Shown: positions 12,516 to 25,776, counted from the first letter of the stretch. The stretch is 64,000 bases of DNA from Bemisia tabaci (GCF_918797505.1 NC_092797.1:45792157-45856156), one strand, 5' to 3'. A program made the numbers and translations. Notes: a model not told the origin generated them from the sequence alone.

Positions 12516-14525
12516 TGTCATGCAAACAAGCTGTAAAAGAGGCTGCCATCTTCGCGTAGAGAAGAAACCAAGAATCTGCCACTCTGCTGGACGAGTGTCG
12601 CGATGTCACTAAAGTGACATCGGTGATTAATCAAGGAGCACCCGGAGCCTCGAGTATCTATTCTCGGACCAATTTTTCAGGATTCGTGTTTTCTCAGGCC
12701 CGGCTCGATAAGGATACGACTCTCGAGAGATCTTTTTCGGTGATAAATTGCATTTCATCAAAATACCTCCTCGATATGGTGAGAGTATCAAAATCCACCC
12801 GGTGTTGGGTTATGTCCGCGGCGATGTGTTGCGTCAGTGAAATTCTTTACGGCAGCTCCGACAAGCGTTTTTGACTAATTATACAAGCTCCAGAAACGAC
12901 AACGGAGAAATACTGTTGTCCTCTCGGATGAAGTAACGTCTCGACGTTTTGTATCAATGTTTTCTCATGATGGTTTCAAAATAAACGGGAACTCTTCTCT
13001 TGATGTGCGAAACCTTGCCGTGTGTAATTAAAGCAAAGCCTGCCTGCAGTTTTAATTTGGATCAACGAACTCGAAAAGTCAAACACCGCGATCGGAGGAA
13101 AATTTTAGGTACATTTTACTGCAGATAGCCTGTTTCCGTCCCCTAACATACTCGTATCTTAGGTAGAAGTTTATTTTAGTAATTTTCATCTCGCGAATCG
13201 TGTTCTGCGTGAAATTCTGGCGAAGAATCCTGTATCAGAGTGCGTAAATGTGTTCCTTGTTCCATAGCCTACTTAATTTTAAAAAGCATTTTAAACATAC
13301 AGAACTTTCCTAACTTTTCTCAGAGAAAATATTTTTTCGGGAGAAATAAGGCAACGTTGGAGTGCTCATACGGCGTCGAAGCACAACATTGGCTTTTTAA
13401 GCCCCATCGTTAGGAATAGAAGCCACAAAACTCAAAAAAAAAAAAAAAAAAAACCCATCGTTCGATGCCACGATTTTCCCAACGCGAGTTCGAATAATCG
13501 CGCCAAACATGATGCCGTCGGCGTCGAACTCATATCAGCGCCTGCAAGTCCGCAGGAATACTTCATGCATTGCGCCAAATAGTGCGGTCGGTGTCAAACG
13601 CAGGTTAGCGCCTACGAGACTGCATGAATACTTCTCGCACTGCACCAAACGCAATGCGAGGGTTATTTGCGATGACGATTCGAGTACAGGTATAGGCACA
13701 ATGCCGCCAGCTGGATTGAAGGCGCATCACACTGTGAGGATGACTCGACACTCGACCACACTCCCTTCCCTCGCTTGCGCGACGCTAAAATCGCCGCAAA
13801 ACTAGGCCCACGCGTCATTTCTTTTGATGGTCCCTGCGCGGTTTTTACCCCAGTTAAAGGGTAGATATGTATTTTAATTGCAACGATCCACAAACTCACA
13901 CGATGTTTAAACGACGCAGCGATTCTGAAACCTGAATCGCATAAAATTAATTTTGGTTTAATAAAGAAAAAACAGAACGAACAAAAATATAGCCGTGAAA
14001 TTTTTTTTAAATCGTTCTGGAAATATCTCGGAAACTTATAATAAACTGTGTGTAGCTTCTTTTTTTAACAAAAAAAAATTGAATAAATAAAAAAAACTTG
14101 GGAACTCTTCAGAAAAATTGTGTAGCTTTTTGAGACCGGTGTTCAAAAATAAGTTATAAAAAGTGATGCATATCGTTGCAATCAAAGATAAAAACGCTTT
14201 CTTGCGCGTGCACCACTGCACCCGTCGGCTTTTGAATCCACCAATCTATGAAATAACTTGAACATGGTTGTTCCACGATTTTTTACGTGTGGATTTTTTC
14301 CAGTGGTTGGCAGCCGCGTAGCGGCCACAAGCCCCTAGTTTTTTAATATATTTTGGAAGATGATTTTCGGCACAAACATTCCTCAATGATTGATCTAAAG
14401 ACTGAAATTTCGATTTTCCGAACATTATCCATTTGAAGGTAAAACTTTTAAATATATCGATCGGGCTCAGAATACATCGCGAAAAAAGGTGAAGACCCAC
14501 CGTAACTCAAAATTTGAAGGGATTC
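12516..14525. other. no gene recognised
   Basis: Includes a 20-A tract (13434-13453), a partial copy of the dispersed 55-bp motif (13339-13376) and a short direct repeat at 13520-13660 (CAGCGCCTGCAAGTCCGCAG / TTAGCGCCTACGAGACTGCA with ATGAATACTTC). Confidence 0.4.
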
Positions 14526-14990
14526 CGGTGACGTCAAGTGCGATACGGGGGTCCCGGGTCCCGCGACTGCGCCCCGCGGATCGGTGGGTGAAGAACCGTC
14601 CGCGCTCGGTAAGTGGTAACTGGTAACCGGTAACCGGTAAGTGGTAACCTTTCACTCCACCACGGCGCAGACTTGGGACCGGGAGCCGGGGCCAGCGCAG
14701 AGACACTCGACATTCGGCGTTCGCGCATGTGTTATTTACAGCCGCGTGTAAATACACAGCTTTTTATTGTTTCGCGTCCGAACCTAACCTCAGCTCGCGC
14801 GCGCGATAACGCGACCCACACGAATTTAAATGAGTGACGTAACACTGAGCCCGGCTGGTCGAAGGTTGACTTGGGAGCTGGTCGCAGAGTTATTGCATCC
14901 CCCCCCCCCTCCCGGCGGGTTGGATTCTTACGTCCTGCGTTGCCTTTCGAAATGACGCTACCGAACGAGAGTGCTTTTATCACATGGATA
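14526..14990. other. GC-rich island with 7-bp tandem repeat
   Basis: CG-dense block (GGGTCCCGGGTCCCGCGACT, GCTCGCGCGCGCGA). The C-run at 14899-14908 precedes TCCCGGCGGG. No transcript or exon can be assigned. Confidence 0.4.
14608..14649 (+). repeat. six 7-bp GGTAAC(C/T)-type units
   Basis: GGTAAGT, GGTAACT, GGTAACC, GGTAACC, GGTAAGT, GGTAACC in perfect 7-bp register. Four units read as palindromic GGTAACC-like words and two resemble splice donors by chance. Confidence 0.9.
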
Positions 14991-17900
14991 ACCAGAGTAA
15001 AAAAACGTAACCGACATTAGATGAAAAGTAAAAAAGGGAATATATACAAATAGGAATGTAAAATAGGAAAAAGAACACAAAGTAAACTAATTAACCGAAA
15101 TTTCTGGTCTAAGTAACTGAAATTTTTGATCGTACAAACCGAACTTGACGCAGAAAAATAAGGTCCTAAGTGCAAAAAAGAGCTACAGTGTGCCGAACGT
15201 AAACTTTAGTCTCCTGAACTGAAATCCGATCAATATTACCGAAAACTTCTGTTTTAGAAACTTCAAAATCGCATATGAACCGAAGATTTTTTCTCTGTGG
15301 CATGTAACCATGTACAGCCTCGCGTAAATTTTCAACCGCCAAAAATTTCGGTGTGCATGCCGTATGAACCAATGGTTGGTCCTCGCAACCGCTTTTTTCC
15401 TCCGTGCCTGACTGGATTTCTACCGTTCACGGCAAAAACGCCTTAACTCCATTCAAAATTTTGCATTTATCATTCACACATACTGTTATTACAAAAAAAC
15501 TCATATTTGTTCTGCTCCATTTCCTCAGTTTGAATTCTTAGCAGCATGTCACAGGTCCTCTATATATAAAATTCTAGAGGGTGGATGCTCGTCAGTTTTT
15601 CTGTTTTTGAGTATTTTGTCTGAAAAAATTGTAAAATTCCAGGATAGATCTACGGTATTTTTGCTTTGGACAGCAGATCCAAAGAAATTCGACCGAAATT
15701 TTGATCTCTGTCTGGCGCTCGATTCGGCAACAATTCAAGGGCTTATCCAGAGGGAACATTAATACGCAGGGATTTTGCAATTTCCATACATTTACGTACG
15801 TCACTACCACTGGATTTACGCTGAGGAGGATCTTTATCTCGCGGTGAGCGGCAGCCTCCCTGGGCGCGGCGAGGACCGGGGACCACTGCCAAGATAAGCA
15901 TAAACCACCTATCTCCAATTAAATTTTTCCGAGGATTCGAGTTTTTTCAACCAACATGACAGACTCGGGAGGCGGACTGGGTGTTCACTGCGGTGGTGGT
16001 CCCTAGCGCACGAGCTTTGTTCAACTGGACGTGTTCAAATCAAAAGGAGCTATCTGTATCGTGACCTGGGCCTCAGGACCCTTTAGAATATATGCATAAT
16101 AGAGTTCATGCCATGAGAGAGATAGGTCGTTTTGATTTAAATACGTTTGACTTTAACGTTCGTTCGACTTTCGTTTTCGCCCGTCAATTGCAATCATTAG
16201 CGTCTCGTCGGGACTTTTCGCGAAATAGTGGCAAAATTTCGCGAGTCTCCAGACCGGCCCGGAACTAGTCGGGCGAGCCGGAGTTGCCGGATGTGATCAT
16301 GAAAGCTAAGTAAAATCTCAGAGCAGCAATGAATAACACAAAAGAGAAGATAGGGAATGGATGGAGAGGAAACGAAACGAAAAGTGACGAATGGGAAGAA
16401 AGAAGGACAGGAAAAGTATCGAAGAGAACGGAAAGAACTTCAGTAAAATTTCGAAAAATTATGCAGTTTGTGTGGTTCACCAAACTTTCTGCCCGTGTAA
16501 CTGACGGTCTTAATAATATTTCAGATGACCAAAATATGTAATCCAGAAAAAGCGAGACTCAGAATGACACCTAAAAACCTCGACAGTGAAAGACTAATTT
16601 AGGTTTTTACAACTGAAACTTTGGTTTCCTGTATCAGAACCTTCGGTGTGCCATGTACAGTAAAGTTTATTTCTACGGTGAAATTAAAAATTGGAAGTTT
16701 ATTGCGGGTATACTAAATGCGGGGGAGGTCAGTAAACACTCTTCGGTTCAGTGGACTAAACTCTAAGTTATACGAACGTATCCCTTTGGTTGAAAGGTTG
16801 AAACTTCGACTCAATATCCCGAAGTTTGGTTCATTGAACTATTATATTTTCTTAATAGAATGCGTGAGCTATTATTTTTTCAATACTAGCCAGGGTTGTT
16901 CAGATCTTTGACCTAAACTTTGGTTCACCCTACTTAAGTTTCTTGATTTCACACGTCACACGACTGAGGGTTCAGTCCTCAGGAATTTTACTACCATCGT
17001 TTATTTCTCCGTATGCGATGTTTTGCGAGTAAACATAACTATCAAATGAGTTCAGTAACATCATCGCATTTCCGGTAAAACTTGTACATAATCGAGAAGA
17101 TTTAAAAACGACTCATTGGTAATTAAGAATCTTGACCGTTAGTTCCCCTGCCACTATAAAAACAAGCAATTCGATTCATATTGGTTTCTTTTACAACAAA
17201 TTTGAGGACGATATCATCCCAAGGTTCCTTGCATAACACGACGATTGTGAGTGCGCTCCGTGCCAAGATGGTAGCCTAGCGTCACATGTAAGTCTTATGA
17301 TCATTGATGACTCAAAACTTTTCCATAAAAAATGTAGGTCGGTCGCCCACGGATTGTATCGATTCATTCCGGGTTTTACTCCTTATCAATCTTCTCTACG
17401 TGAAAATCAAATTTTTCACAATCTTGCAACGTTGCGGCTGAATCATGGGTGCGAATGCACGTTTGTTCGACTTCTAATAAGCATCCAATGTCCAATGTCC
17501 GATGTCCGCCTACTTTGACAGGGGACCACTTTCATTTTATGCGCGTTTCTGTGTGGTAGCACTACGCGTCGTGTGAGAAGGCTTTCCCACTGCAGGAATG
17601 TCCACGCATGACAAGATTTTTGAATTAAGTCTCTGAGATATCAGAGACATTTGGTTTTGAATCGATCCATGCCATCTGGAGTGTCAAAAGCTCATGTTTT
17701 GGTGTAGGAAAACATTTTAATCAGGAATGGACGGCATTTTTGCCTTTCACAGGAAAAACGCCGTAACTCTATTTAAGGTTCTGCATTTTTCTTCCGTGTG
17801 TAATGCTGTATTGCAAATAGACCTGATTGCAATCATGCTGAATTTCATCAGTTACAGGTTTCAGTAGTACGCCACATCTATTCAAAATATATGAAGTACA

Positions 17901-18840
17901 ATTGCCATTTTTTTTCTGCAATAAAACACTTTATTGGAACAAATCGATCCAGTCTAAAATGGAGTTCCGGTATTTTTGCTGTGGAAATTAAATTTAGGTA
18001 GTCTTCCTTTTGAAAATTTTTAAAATTAAACTGAAGCTTTATAAAATAAGGTTTTAATGAGAATTTTATAATAATTTGCCTCTTTACATAGAAAAACCGT
18101 GTCCCTTTAAGATAGTTCTCAAATTTACACCATTGAAGTGTCAGGACTGAAGCTAATACAATCGAAGCAAATGGAATGTATGATAATAAAAAATTGTCGC
18201 ATTCAGAACGGCTTAAATCCTTTTTTTAACTGAAAACCTATTGCTGGACGGTATCGATTTAGCTCTTTGAAATTTGTTAGTCTAATTACACTGGCTCCGC
18301 AAGTTAAACATTATTTTATCGTTAGTTCAAAACAAGTCCTCGTATAGAAGTAAAGAGTTCTCTCCGAATAAAGAGTTTCAGTATTTGCGTTCTCTGAAAT
18401 CTAGAAAATGTTATTTTGTGCCATTTCATCTCTACGTGCTTCATAATAAGTCTCGTAAGAAAAAACATATCATGTCTCTTCCGGAATACATTGCGCATCC
18501 CTAGTTTTATAGATGGAAACAAAGATTCAAATCTTAAAATTCCCAGTCATTATTCCTATACTCTTGGGTATCTCTCCGTTCAAATCAAAATCGATGAGCC
18601 ACCTGAGCCGAAAGTTTAATGAAATCAATCGTTGTCAAAACTGGCCTCGGAGCGCATGCAGTGTGCGGGTTATATTTCAAATCTGACCGCAGCCTATAAT
18701 TTCAGTGGTCACTCCGATTTCCGGCCTTAACTCTCCAGCCTAGGGCCGAGTCCCAAACCCGTATGGATTATTCAGATGGTTTCAACGCTCCTCTGGCAAG
18801 ATACAGATATTCTTGAAAGCGTATTAACAAGCGTTTTGAT
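14991..18840. other. no gene recognised; ACCGAA-rich blocks
   Basis: AT-rich. Blocks at 15085-15300 and 16560-16960 are rich in alternating ACCGAA/CTTCGG words like those of the 25,818 palindrome, suggesting old copies of that family. Nothing else recognised. Confidence 0.4.
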
Positions 18841-19106
18841 AATTGAGGGGCTTGGAGGACAAGGCGAATAAACGCAGTTCTTGCCATTTCAAGAAATACG
18901 CATTTAAAGTTTAAAAACCACATGGAGCCTTATGGCGGAAAGAAAGTTCAAACTCACTTATTGATGTCTAAAAATTTTAATTTGGGAGCGTATTTTTCAC
19001 AGAATATGCATTGCATCTAATTTTACTTGAAATCATTAATATATGTATCTCGGTTTTTTTTTTCAAAAACTGCACTTACGCGTTTTGTCCTCCAAGCCCC
19101 TCAATT
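18841..19106. mobile_element. 266-bp MITE with AATTGAGGGGCTTGG ends
   Basis: AATTGAGGGGCTTGGAGGAC at the left and GTCCTCCAAGCCCCTCAATT at the right are exact complements; AACGCAGT/AACTGCAC words follow inside. One-sided relatives occur at about 5783, 6013 and 24554. Confidence 0.8.
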
Positions 19107-19127
19107 ATTTAGTGAGTGTTAATAATT

Positions 19128-20014
19128 GGACGTGTGTCTGGCAAACGAAACTATGCGCTTTATGACGTAAGCCCTTTTATGCATGTATTCTTATGGGTCT
19201 CAAGGCTCACGGTTTAATGCACATAGTTCCGTTTAGCAGAAATAGTTAGTTAGTTATTATAATTTTAAGACATTCAGCGACTCAGGCTATTAACGTCTTT
19301 ACAGATAATTTTGAAAATAGGAGTATAAACGAAAATTTAGATTTTTAAATTAAGAGAGGTGAAGAGTTTTAGAATGTTGGTGGTAATATTAGGTTCATCG
19401 CATGTAAGAGGGTTTGTATTTCTGTTGATTGTAGGGGAGTAGATCTGTGATTGGAGATATCGGAGAGAAGAGCAGTCCATAAGTATGTGTTTGATGGTTA
19501 GAGGTGATGAATTGCAGAAGTGGCAGATGGGTTGGTTTTCTTTAGATATGATATGATTGTGAGTGAAAAAAGTGTGACCTATCCTGAGACGCGCTATTTG
19601 GACTGCACATGATCTTGATTTGTGGTTAGAAGTTCTTGGATATGGCATGGGGGCTCTACGGAGACGATTCTGTTCACTTGTGCTCCATTCTTGTTCCCAC
19701 GATTTTGTGATAAGTTCGCACATGGCTTTTTCAGCATCTTGCTGAGTGAATGGATGGTGAGTGATGTTCTGCATAGAGCATGCTTCAGTGGCTGCTCCGT
19801 CCGCTGTTTCGTTTTCCAGAATTCCTATATGAGCCGGTACCCAGATAAAAGAGGTGGAGTGGCTATTGGCCAATAAGGAATGAACAGTATCATGGATTAA
19901 CATTGAAAAGGGATGATTAGTAGGGTTGTTTTTCAAGGTGCGGAGTGAGGAAAGAGAGTCAGAGCATATGACGTAATTGATGGTATCATTGTTACAGGAA
20001 GCAGAAATACGTCC
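19128..20014. mobile_element. 122-bp MITE copy interrupted by a LINE, AATT target duplication
   Basis: MITE body 19128-19244 begins GGACGTG and contains TTTATGACGTAAGCCC and AATGCACATAGTTCCG. Its last bases (CGTCC, 20010-20014) lie beyond the LINE. AATT flanks both outer ends (19124-19127, 20015-20018). The intact relative is at 55431-55552. Confidence 0.85.
19245..19999 (-). mobile_element. 5'-truncated RNase H-bearing LINE
   Basis: The minus-strand frame (stop at 19337) begins inside an RNase H domain: VICSDSLSSLRTLKN (an active-site Asp region) and FIWVPAHIGILENETADGAA (the WVP-H-G-N-x-AD motif), followed by CHFC..(H)..C near the end (CHFCNSSPLTIKHILMDC). This order fits LINE clades that carry RNase H (I, R1 or LOA-like). 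The 3' tail is TAACTAACTAAC. Flanked by AGCAGAAATA (19235-19244 and 20000-20009), a target duplication. The first 13 codons of the longer open frame come from the flank, not the element. Non-functional fragment. Confidence 0.88.
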
Positions 20015-20018
20015 AATT

Positions 20019-21030
20019 GGCACTTTGTAAACATACATATATTTTTAGTTGCATTTCAGCAATTTCCAGAAATACTTTACGATTTTAAACGGCATATAAA
20101 TTTCCGCTCTCAAATAAGAATAATTTTTACACGATGATCGGCAACACCATTTCCACCATTGTTGCGAACTTTCTCGTAGATTTGTCCATTTTTTATTTGT
20201 AAATCCGAGGTATTTCTTGCAAATAAAATTGACAACGACAGAGATGCTCACGAACGTAATTCCGGTCCGGACGATGGCTGAGCGGTGTGTGCACACCGGT
20301 TACGGTGAGGATCTCGATTTGGACGCCCCCCCGGGGGGGGGGGGGGGGGGAGCGGTGCGCTCGCGAAAAAGAGGCCAGGGCCAGGGGCATCCAAAGGAGA
20401 AATAAGTAAATAAATGAGAACAATACTGAAAGTAAACATTCGGATTCGCTGCTCACGCGATTCGGTCACCGTGTGGTGTGGTATTCATTATTGTTTCGGT
20501 GACCGCGCAATGGGTCCGCACAAGAGATGCTGTGGTAATCCATGAATAGCATTTTGAAAGGGAAAACCACCCAAGAATCACGATGAGCGCGTTGAAAAAC
20601 GTCTGGAATCCACTTCTAAACCCACAATTTGCGTGGTCCATATCATGCATTTTCAAATCTCCCGCGTTTCTTGGGCACTTTTTGCCATTTTGTTTGCCCT
20701 ATAGAGACAAAGAGATATCCTTGGCTGGTATCTTGACGAGGGTGGAAAGCTTTTACTCTTGGGACTCTAATATTCAACTTTTGACCCACCCACATTTTGA
20801 CTTTTGAAACACTTATCGTTTTTTAGCGGCAGCGCTTAAGTCGTGTACTGAATTTGTACAAGGCACTGAATTTTAAGAAAGGAATCGTCCTGAAAAATTA
20901 GGGGAATATACAAATTTATTTTGTCTAGACATCTTGAAAATTAAGAAAAAAGTTAGAAATTTGAAACTTTCAAGGAAACTAGACACCTTGTCACGCGGAA
21001 ACAATTTTTATCGAATGGACCACATTTAGA
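20019..21030. other. no gene recognised; GC patch
   Basis: Includes the C7-G18 run at 20326-20350 within a GC-richer patch (20230-20400). Frames here are short and unconvincing. Confidence 0.4.
20326..20350. repeat. C7 followed by G18 homopolymer
   Basis: Seven Cs directly followed by eighteen Gs. It can form a G-quadruplex or a slipped hairpin and is prone to sequencing error. The true length may differ. Confidence 0.85.
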
Positions 21031-21258
21031 AAAAGGAACCAGCGCGATTACGCAGTGTTCTCAAAATCGGGCAAATTCCTCTTTCGTTTTGAAAATACTC
21101 AATATATTTACAGTATTAAAATTCACACAATTATTTTCCTTTAAAATTGACAGTTTTTTGGTGGGAAGCAAAACATATTTGTTATCCTGAAAGATTCCTT
21201 AGATATTTTCGAAGAAGCAACACTTTTACGACACTGTAATCGCGCTGGTTCCTTTTTG
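21031..21258. mobile_element. 228-bp foldback MITE
   Basis: AAAAAGGAACCAGCGCGATT at the left pairs with AATCGCGCTGGTTCCTTTTT at the right; inner words CAGTGTT and AACACTTT continue imperfectly. Confidence 0.75.
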
Positions 21259-24200
21259 CTAAATAGGATCCAAATATGTTTACGTCTTCCATTTCCTCTG
21301 TCTGAACGTAAGGGTTGCAGTAAGGCCATTCCAAGACCATTCCATGCCAGTCTTTCTGAGATCCAGACTCTGAAGAGCCAGAAAACCCATCCGGACGGCA
21401 ATCTGTTTTCTCGGAAAAAGAATGAAAGACTGCACTTACATGCACTTCTGCATCGAGCGGCAATAAAAACCAAAGCCCGGAGCTGATGGATTGGGCATCG
21501 TGTAATCAAGTTTTGCGGCCATTCATCAGACCGTTCGAATTTCGATTACGGTTGCCAAATGTTGCATCAAAACACCGATTTTTCATTAAAGAAGACGTCA
21601 ACTGAGCAACAATCTGGCATCGTGGACTTCCACTACCTTTTCATTATAATTTCAAAGCCGTTTAGCATGTTGTGCGGACGGCTCTTTCTCCAGCCGGCAG
21701 CGGCACGATTCGCGCCGGAGGGGAGGGAGTTTATAGTGTCGTTAAAGCCGAGTCGCTCATTCTGAGGACAGGTTAATTAAGTTGAGTTTCATCACCGATT
21801 TTATGGGCCCGGGAATTAAGTTCGGCCATCCCCGTGAACCGTGCCCGGGCCCTATCTCGGCCGACCGAAAGGTTCTATCACTGCTGTCTTGAGGAAAAAC
21901 ATCGTTTGTTCGTTCGAATGTCTTCATTTTTATTTTTAAAAAATGCCCTGTTTCGTCAAAAAGTTATGAATTAATGTCTTCCTTTTAAATTTGCTGATGC
22001 TTCAAAATTAAGTGTTGATTTCATCCAGTGAAAAAAATCGAATGAAAATGTGCTTTAATTCTCGAGAAATGTCCGTTTTTATCAGCTTAGATTTGGCAAC
22101 GTCTGAAAGCTCATTTGCTGTTCTTCCATATAGTAGTCCAGCTTGATAGAAATGCAAGATCTGGGCGCCTCTTAGTCGCCTCCCGGCTGTGCTTAGTCGG
22201 TGCAACGACGTGTATTGTTAGTTGCAAGCTCTAAAATTTGAAGGGGTAACGTTTGTGGCTGGTTGAACCCCTGTGACTTTGAAGAGGAGCAGAGTATTTC
22301 TCGTCTGTGCGATTAAAAAAAGATATCGTGTAGTGCCGGTTGCATTTTCATGACTTTGAAGGGGCGCCGTATATCGGAGTTGCGAACTCGCCGATTTGAA
22401 ATGAGAATACCACAATGAAGAGAAACAGAATGCCCTTAAGTGCCTTGAAAATAGATGTAAAACAATTTGAACATGCTGAAAAGCAATGCATACATTATAA
22501 GTTAGAATTGAGTATTCAAAAAAAACTAAGTTACTCAGTTTTTGTGGACCAATGTTCTTTTCACCGCGAACGGTCACAAATCGTCAGTCCTCTGACTTAA
22601 GAGCGCATCTCGATATACCTACATGAGCCCTGAAAAGCATAGAGTTTGACGGAGAACAGGGTTCACTAACGTTGAAATCGAGGTATGCCTTCACGTCAGA
22701 GGAGCGACTAAACAAGTTAATTTCATCCGATAAACACGGCGACACACCACGACCAAAACAATGCAAAATGGTAATTCTTGCAATCCGCTTAACTGAACCC
22801 AGACGAAGTTTTGCACATCCGAAAAACCTTCAATGCTTTAAATCTCGAACCCGATAGCATTTTTTACTGATTTTCCGGTCCGAGAAGCACCTAAAATGTT
22901 GTCAATTTGATGAGACAGGACAATTTTTGGATGAACGAAGTTTGCATCTGGTCTCTTTCCCATACTGAGAGACTGAGATGTTCCTTCATTGACACAGAAC
23001 TTTCCTTATACCATTCTTTGAAAGTGAATCCACCGGCTTCCTTGCGCACAATATCTTCGTCTCGTTCAGTGCGAAAGTTTGACAAATAGTGTCATTTTAT
23101 CCTGATTATTCTTGGAAAACTGTCTCTGAAGGTCTAATAATGACCTACATTAATGTTGAAATGAGAATTTCGATACGTGAGTTTTCGCAGAGGAGTGGTA
23201 ACAGCTCACCCAATTTAGGATCACCCAGCAATCCAGCATCCTGGTTGAATTTCCTCGACGCTATGATTTTTTGCTCATTGAGGGTTGATAGTTTATGAAA
23301 TGCATCATGATTTTGCCAATCCCAGTCTCTATTCAGGTCTAATACAGGTATAAATATGAAGGTCAATTTTGGCGAAAAATGGGAATATATTGGCATTTGA
23401 CCGCAAACCCGCAAAAATTGCATGCCAAAATCTGTCTTCAGACCCATTTTTACAAGTGTTAGACCCGAAAATGATCAAACCATGATGCATTCCAAAAAAT
23501 ATAAATCTTCAATGATACCGAACATCGGAGAGTTTCAATTCAGGATGGGCTCAAAAATGGCCCAAATCGATGTAATCTTTCTTAGGTAGGATTGATAAAT
23601 AATAGCTCAACTGTTTAATCATCAGTCATCAGTGTGGAGTAATTTTCACACCATGAGGAAAACAGAAGTTCGGGATCTCTGAAATGTACTGTCTCAGGAT
23701 CTACTCCTCAAACACCTCTGTTTCTCATAAAATTTATGGAAATTCGATGTCAGCAGCAAAACGCACCGTGAAAGACACCCGACGTCACCTTTCCATCACT
23801 TTCTAACCGATTATTCCAAGCGGAGAGAAAGATACGCGTGAGTACCGATCCCATGCATCAATTCACGGCAAATCCGCGATGATTGAAGTTTCCTCGCTGA
23901 CCTAACCTCGACAGAGACACAGCCCTTGCTTCGATATTTATATCCCTGATTTCTCGCCTGAGTCTCTCGCGATACACTTTCACTTCATTACAGTATACTT
24001 TATCGCGACGCAGGCCCCAGTACCGCCGTGCTGAGGAAAAACGCCGTATGAACCGTCGAACGTTGTCAAATTTCACCCGATGAAAGATTTATTTTAGAAG
24101 AAAAGTTATACACATTTCGACGTTTCCCTCACGAAAGAACGTAATTGCATTCCGATGTTACCGAATTTTCCTGCATAAGTTTTATTTTTACTAGAAGAAT

Positions 24201-24361
24201 TTTGGGGATTTCTAACTGAAAATTTTGCCGACTTTCTTCCGATCTCAAGCACTAATCTGAAAAATGTCGGACAAAAATTGCTTGGATACGTTCTTGTCAA
24301 AAAATCGTTTGAGTCAATTTTACAACCTTTGAATGCAGTTACGTTCCTTCGTCCGGGCAAA
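21259..24361. other. no gene recognised
   Basis: Contains the CCTCTGAC MITE at 22589, partial dispersed motif copies, and a GC-richer stretch at 21670-21870. Frames such as 21141-21509 (minus) and 22218-22577 (minus) lack family features. Confidence 0.4.
22589..22702. mobile_element. CCTCTGAC-family MITE
   Basis: CCTCTGAC at the left and GTCAGAGG at the right bound a 114-bp foldback containing CATGAGCCCTGAAAAGCATA and ACAGGGTTCA. Confidence 0.7.
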
Positions 24362-24515
24362 GGCGGATCCAGCAATTCGGCAACACTAGATTTCCTCCAT
24401 ATAAACCTATGCTGAATAATCGATTCTTGTCGGTGCAACTAGCCCCTCCAAGAATCGATTCAGTACCATAGGTTTAAATGCAGGAAAACAATGTTGCCAA
24501 TTCGCTGGATCCGCC
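24362..24515. mobile_element. GGCGGATCCAGC-family MITE
   Basis: 154-bp foldback. GGCGGATCCAGCAATTCGGC pairs with CAATTCGCTGGATCCGCC; inner arms share CCTCCATATAAACCTATG and ATAGGTTTAAATGCAGG. Centre has inverted AATCGATTCTTG words. Confidence 0.8.
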
Positions 24516-24671
24516 AATGCGTCCGGGTTTTCCTGGAAATTTTCGGATGTTATAGATTAAAGGGGCTAGTATACAAGGCACAAATGTAAGCATTCCGATA
24601 CGGGTCTCTAAACCAAGATTTCACGTAAAATCTGATTCGTGCGACGAAAATTACTGGAATTAGCAGCAACT

Positions 24672-25116
24672 AGGGTCCCTTTATACCCAGAGTCAAGACA
24701 ACTCACTTTTGGTTAGGCCAGGGTTGGGCTGAAAGTGGCCTAAAAAAAAATCCAATTCTGATTGGTTCTCCCTCATGGAGGCCGAAACGAGTGCACCAAG
24801 ATGGCGGTACCTCGTATGTGAACAAGAATAATGAAAATATTACCTAATTGTGGTTTATCAAGAGTAAATTGTTATTTCCATCAGTCCAAAATGAAAATAG
24901 ATTAAGAAATTATTCACAAACCAATCTCATTTTCTTTTCAATTGATCAATTTGTTGATGTTGTTGTTTTTGTGCGACAGACATCGCAGGATTCCTGATCC
25001 TTATCCCTCAATATCGTTCGTTTGGGTGCACTCGTTTCGGCCTCCATGGCCAGCCAAAGCCGGCTGCCAGTCAGCTGATAATCGAGTTGTCTTAACTCTG
25101 GGTATGAAGGGACTCT
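24672..25116. mobile_element. 445-bp MITE with 10-bp target duplication
   Basis: Terminal arms AGGGTCCCTTTATACCCAGA and TCTGGGTATGAAGGGACTCT, then CAAGACAACT and AGTTGTCTTA; inner arms share GAGGCCGAAACGAGTGCACC. Flanked by AGCAGCAACT (24662-24671 and 25117-25126). A 9-10 bp duplication is typical of Mutator-like elements, but assignment is inference. Confidence 0.8.
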
Positions 25117-25624
25117 AGCAGCAACTCCCAACCACTCGTACTTAATGTTTCTTGACGTGTGAATTCAAACCTCTCGTTCATGAGGAAACATAAGCGTACA
25201 CGAGCCAAATGGCGCAGTAAATGTTATTGCAACAATTGCTGGGTACGAAAATATGGAAACCTCAATCTTAGTGATTCGCCTCAGCTGCTACACGTTTTTA
25301 AAACTTTGAACAACACAGGGCGGGGAAGGAACACAAATCGATTAAGGAGCCTGCCAAGACCGCTTCAGCGCGCGATTGGATTCAAATACACTATTTTTTT
25401 TTCTCGTGAACGGGGATCTGTAAATTCCGTTAACCAATGCAACTAAAATTATGAACCTGTCAGTCATGAGTTGCTTTCAGTAAGTTTTGTTGCGCGAATC
25501 ATGCTCTTCGTGAAATTTTGATTATGAGACATGTATCAGAATCCGTAAATTTGTACCCCCTTAACTGGTCTGTTGAGAACAGAAACCACGCAAAAAAATA
25601 GCCAGTGCTGATGACAGACCCTTT

Positions 25625-25776
25625 CGTTCACAGGATCTCCAGTACTTTCTTTGTCATACTTACAGAACTTTCTGTTGCAAGGACAGAACTTCGGTCATGA
25701 GCGCAGAGTACTCTATCCTCACAACAGAAACTTCTGTAGCTGTAACAAATAAAGTACAGGAGTCATATGAACAGAA
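25625..25776. mobile_element. TTCTGTTCACAGG-family MITE, second copy
   Basis: CGTTCACAGGATCTCCAGTA with its partner TACAGGAGTCATATGAACAG bounds inner ACAGAACTT/ACAGAAACTT words matching the 1716 copy. Confidence 0.7.

Noticed and set aside
19337..20038. The full 233-codon frame as a host RNase H-like gene
   Set aside because: Target duplications and the TAAC tail show that it is a truncated LINE, and the first 13 codons belong to the flanking MITE and unique DNA.
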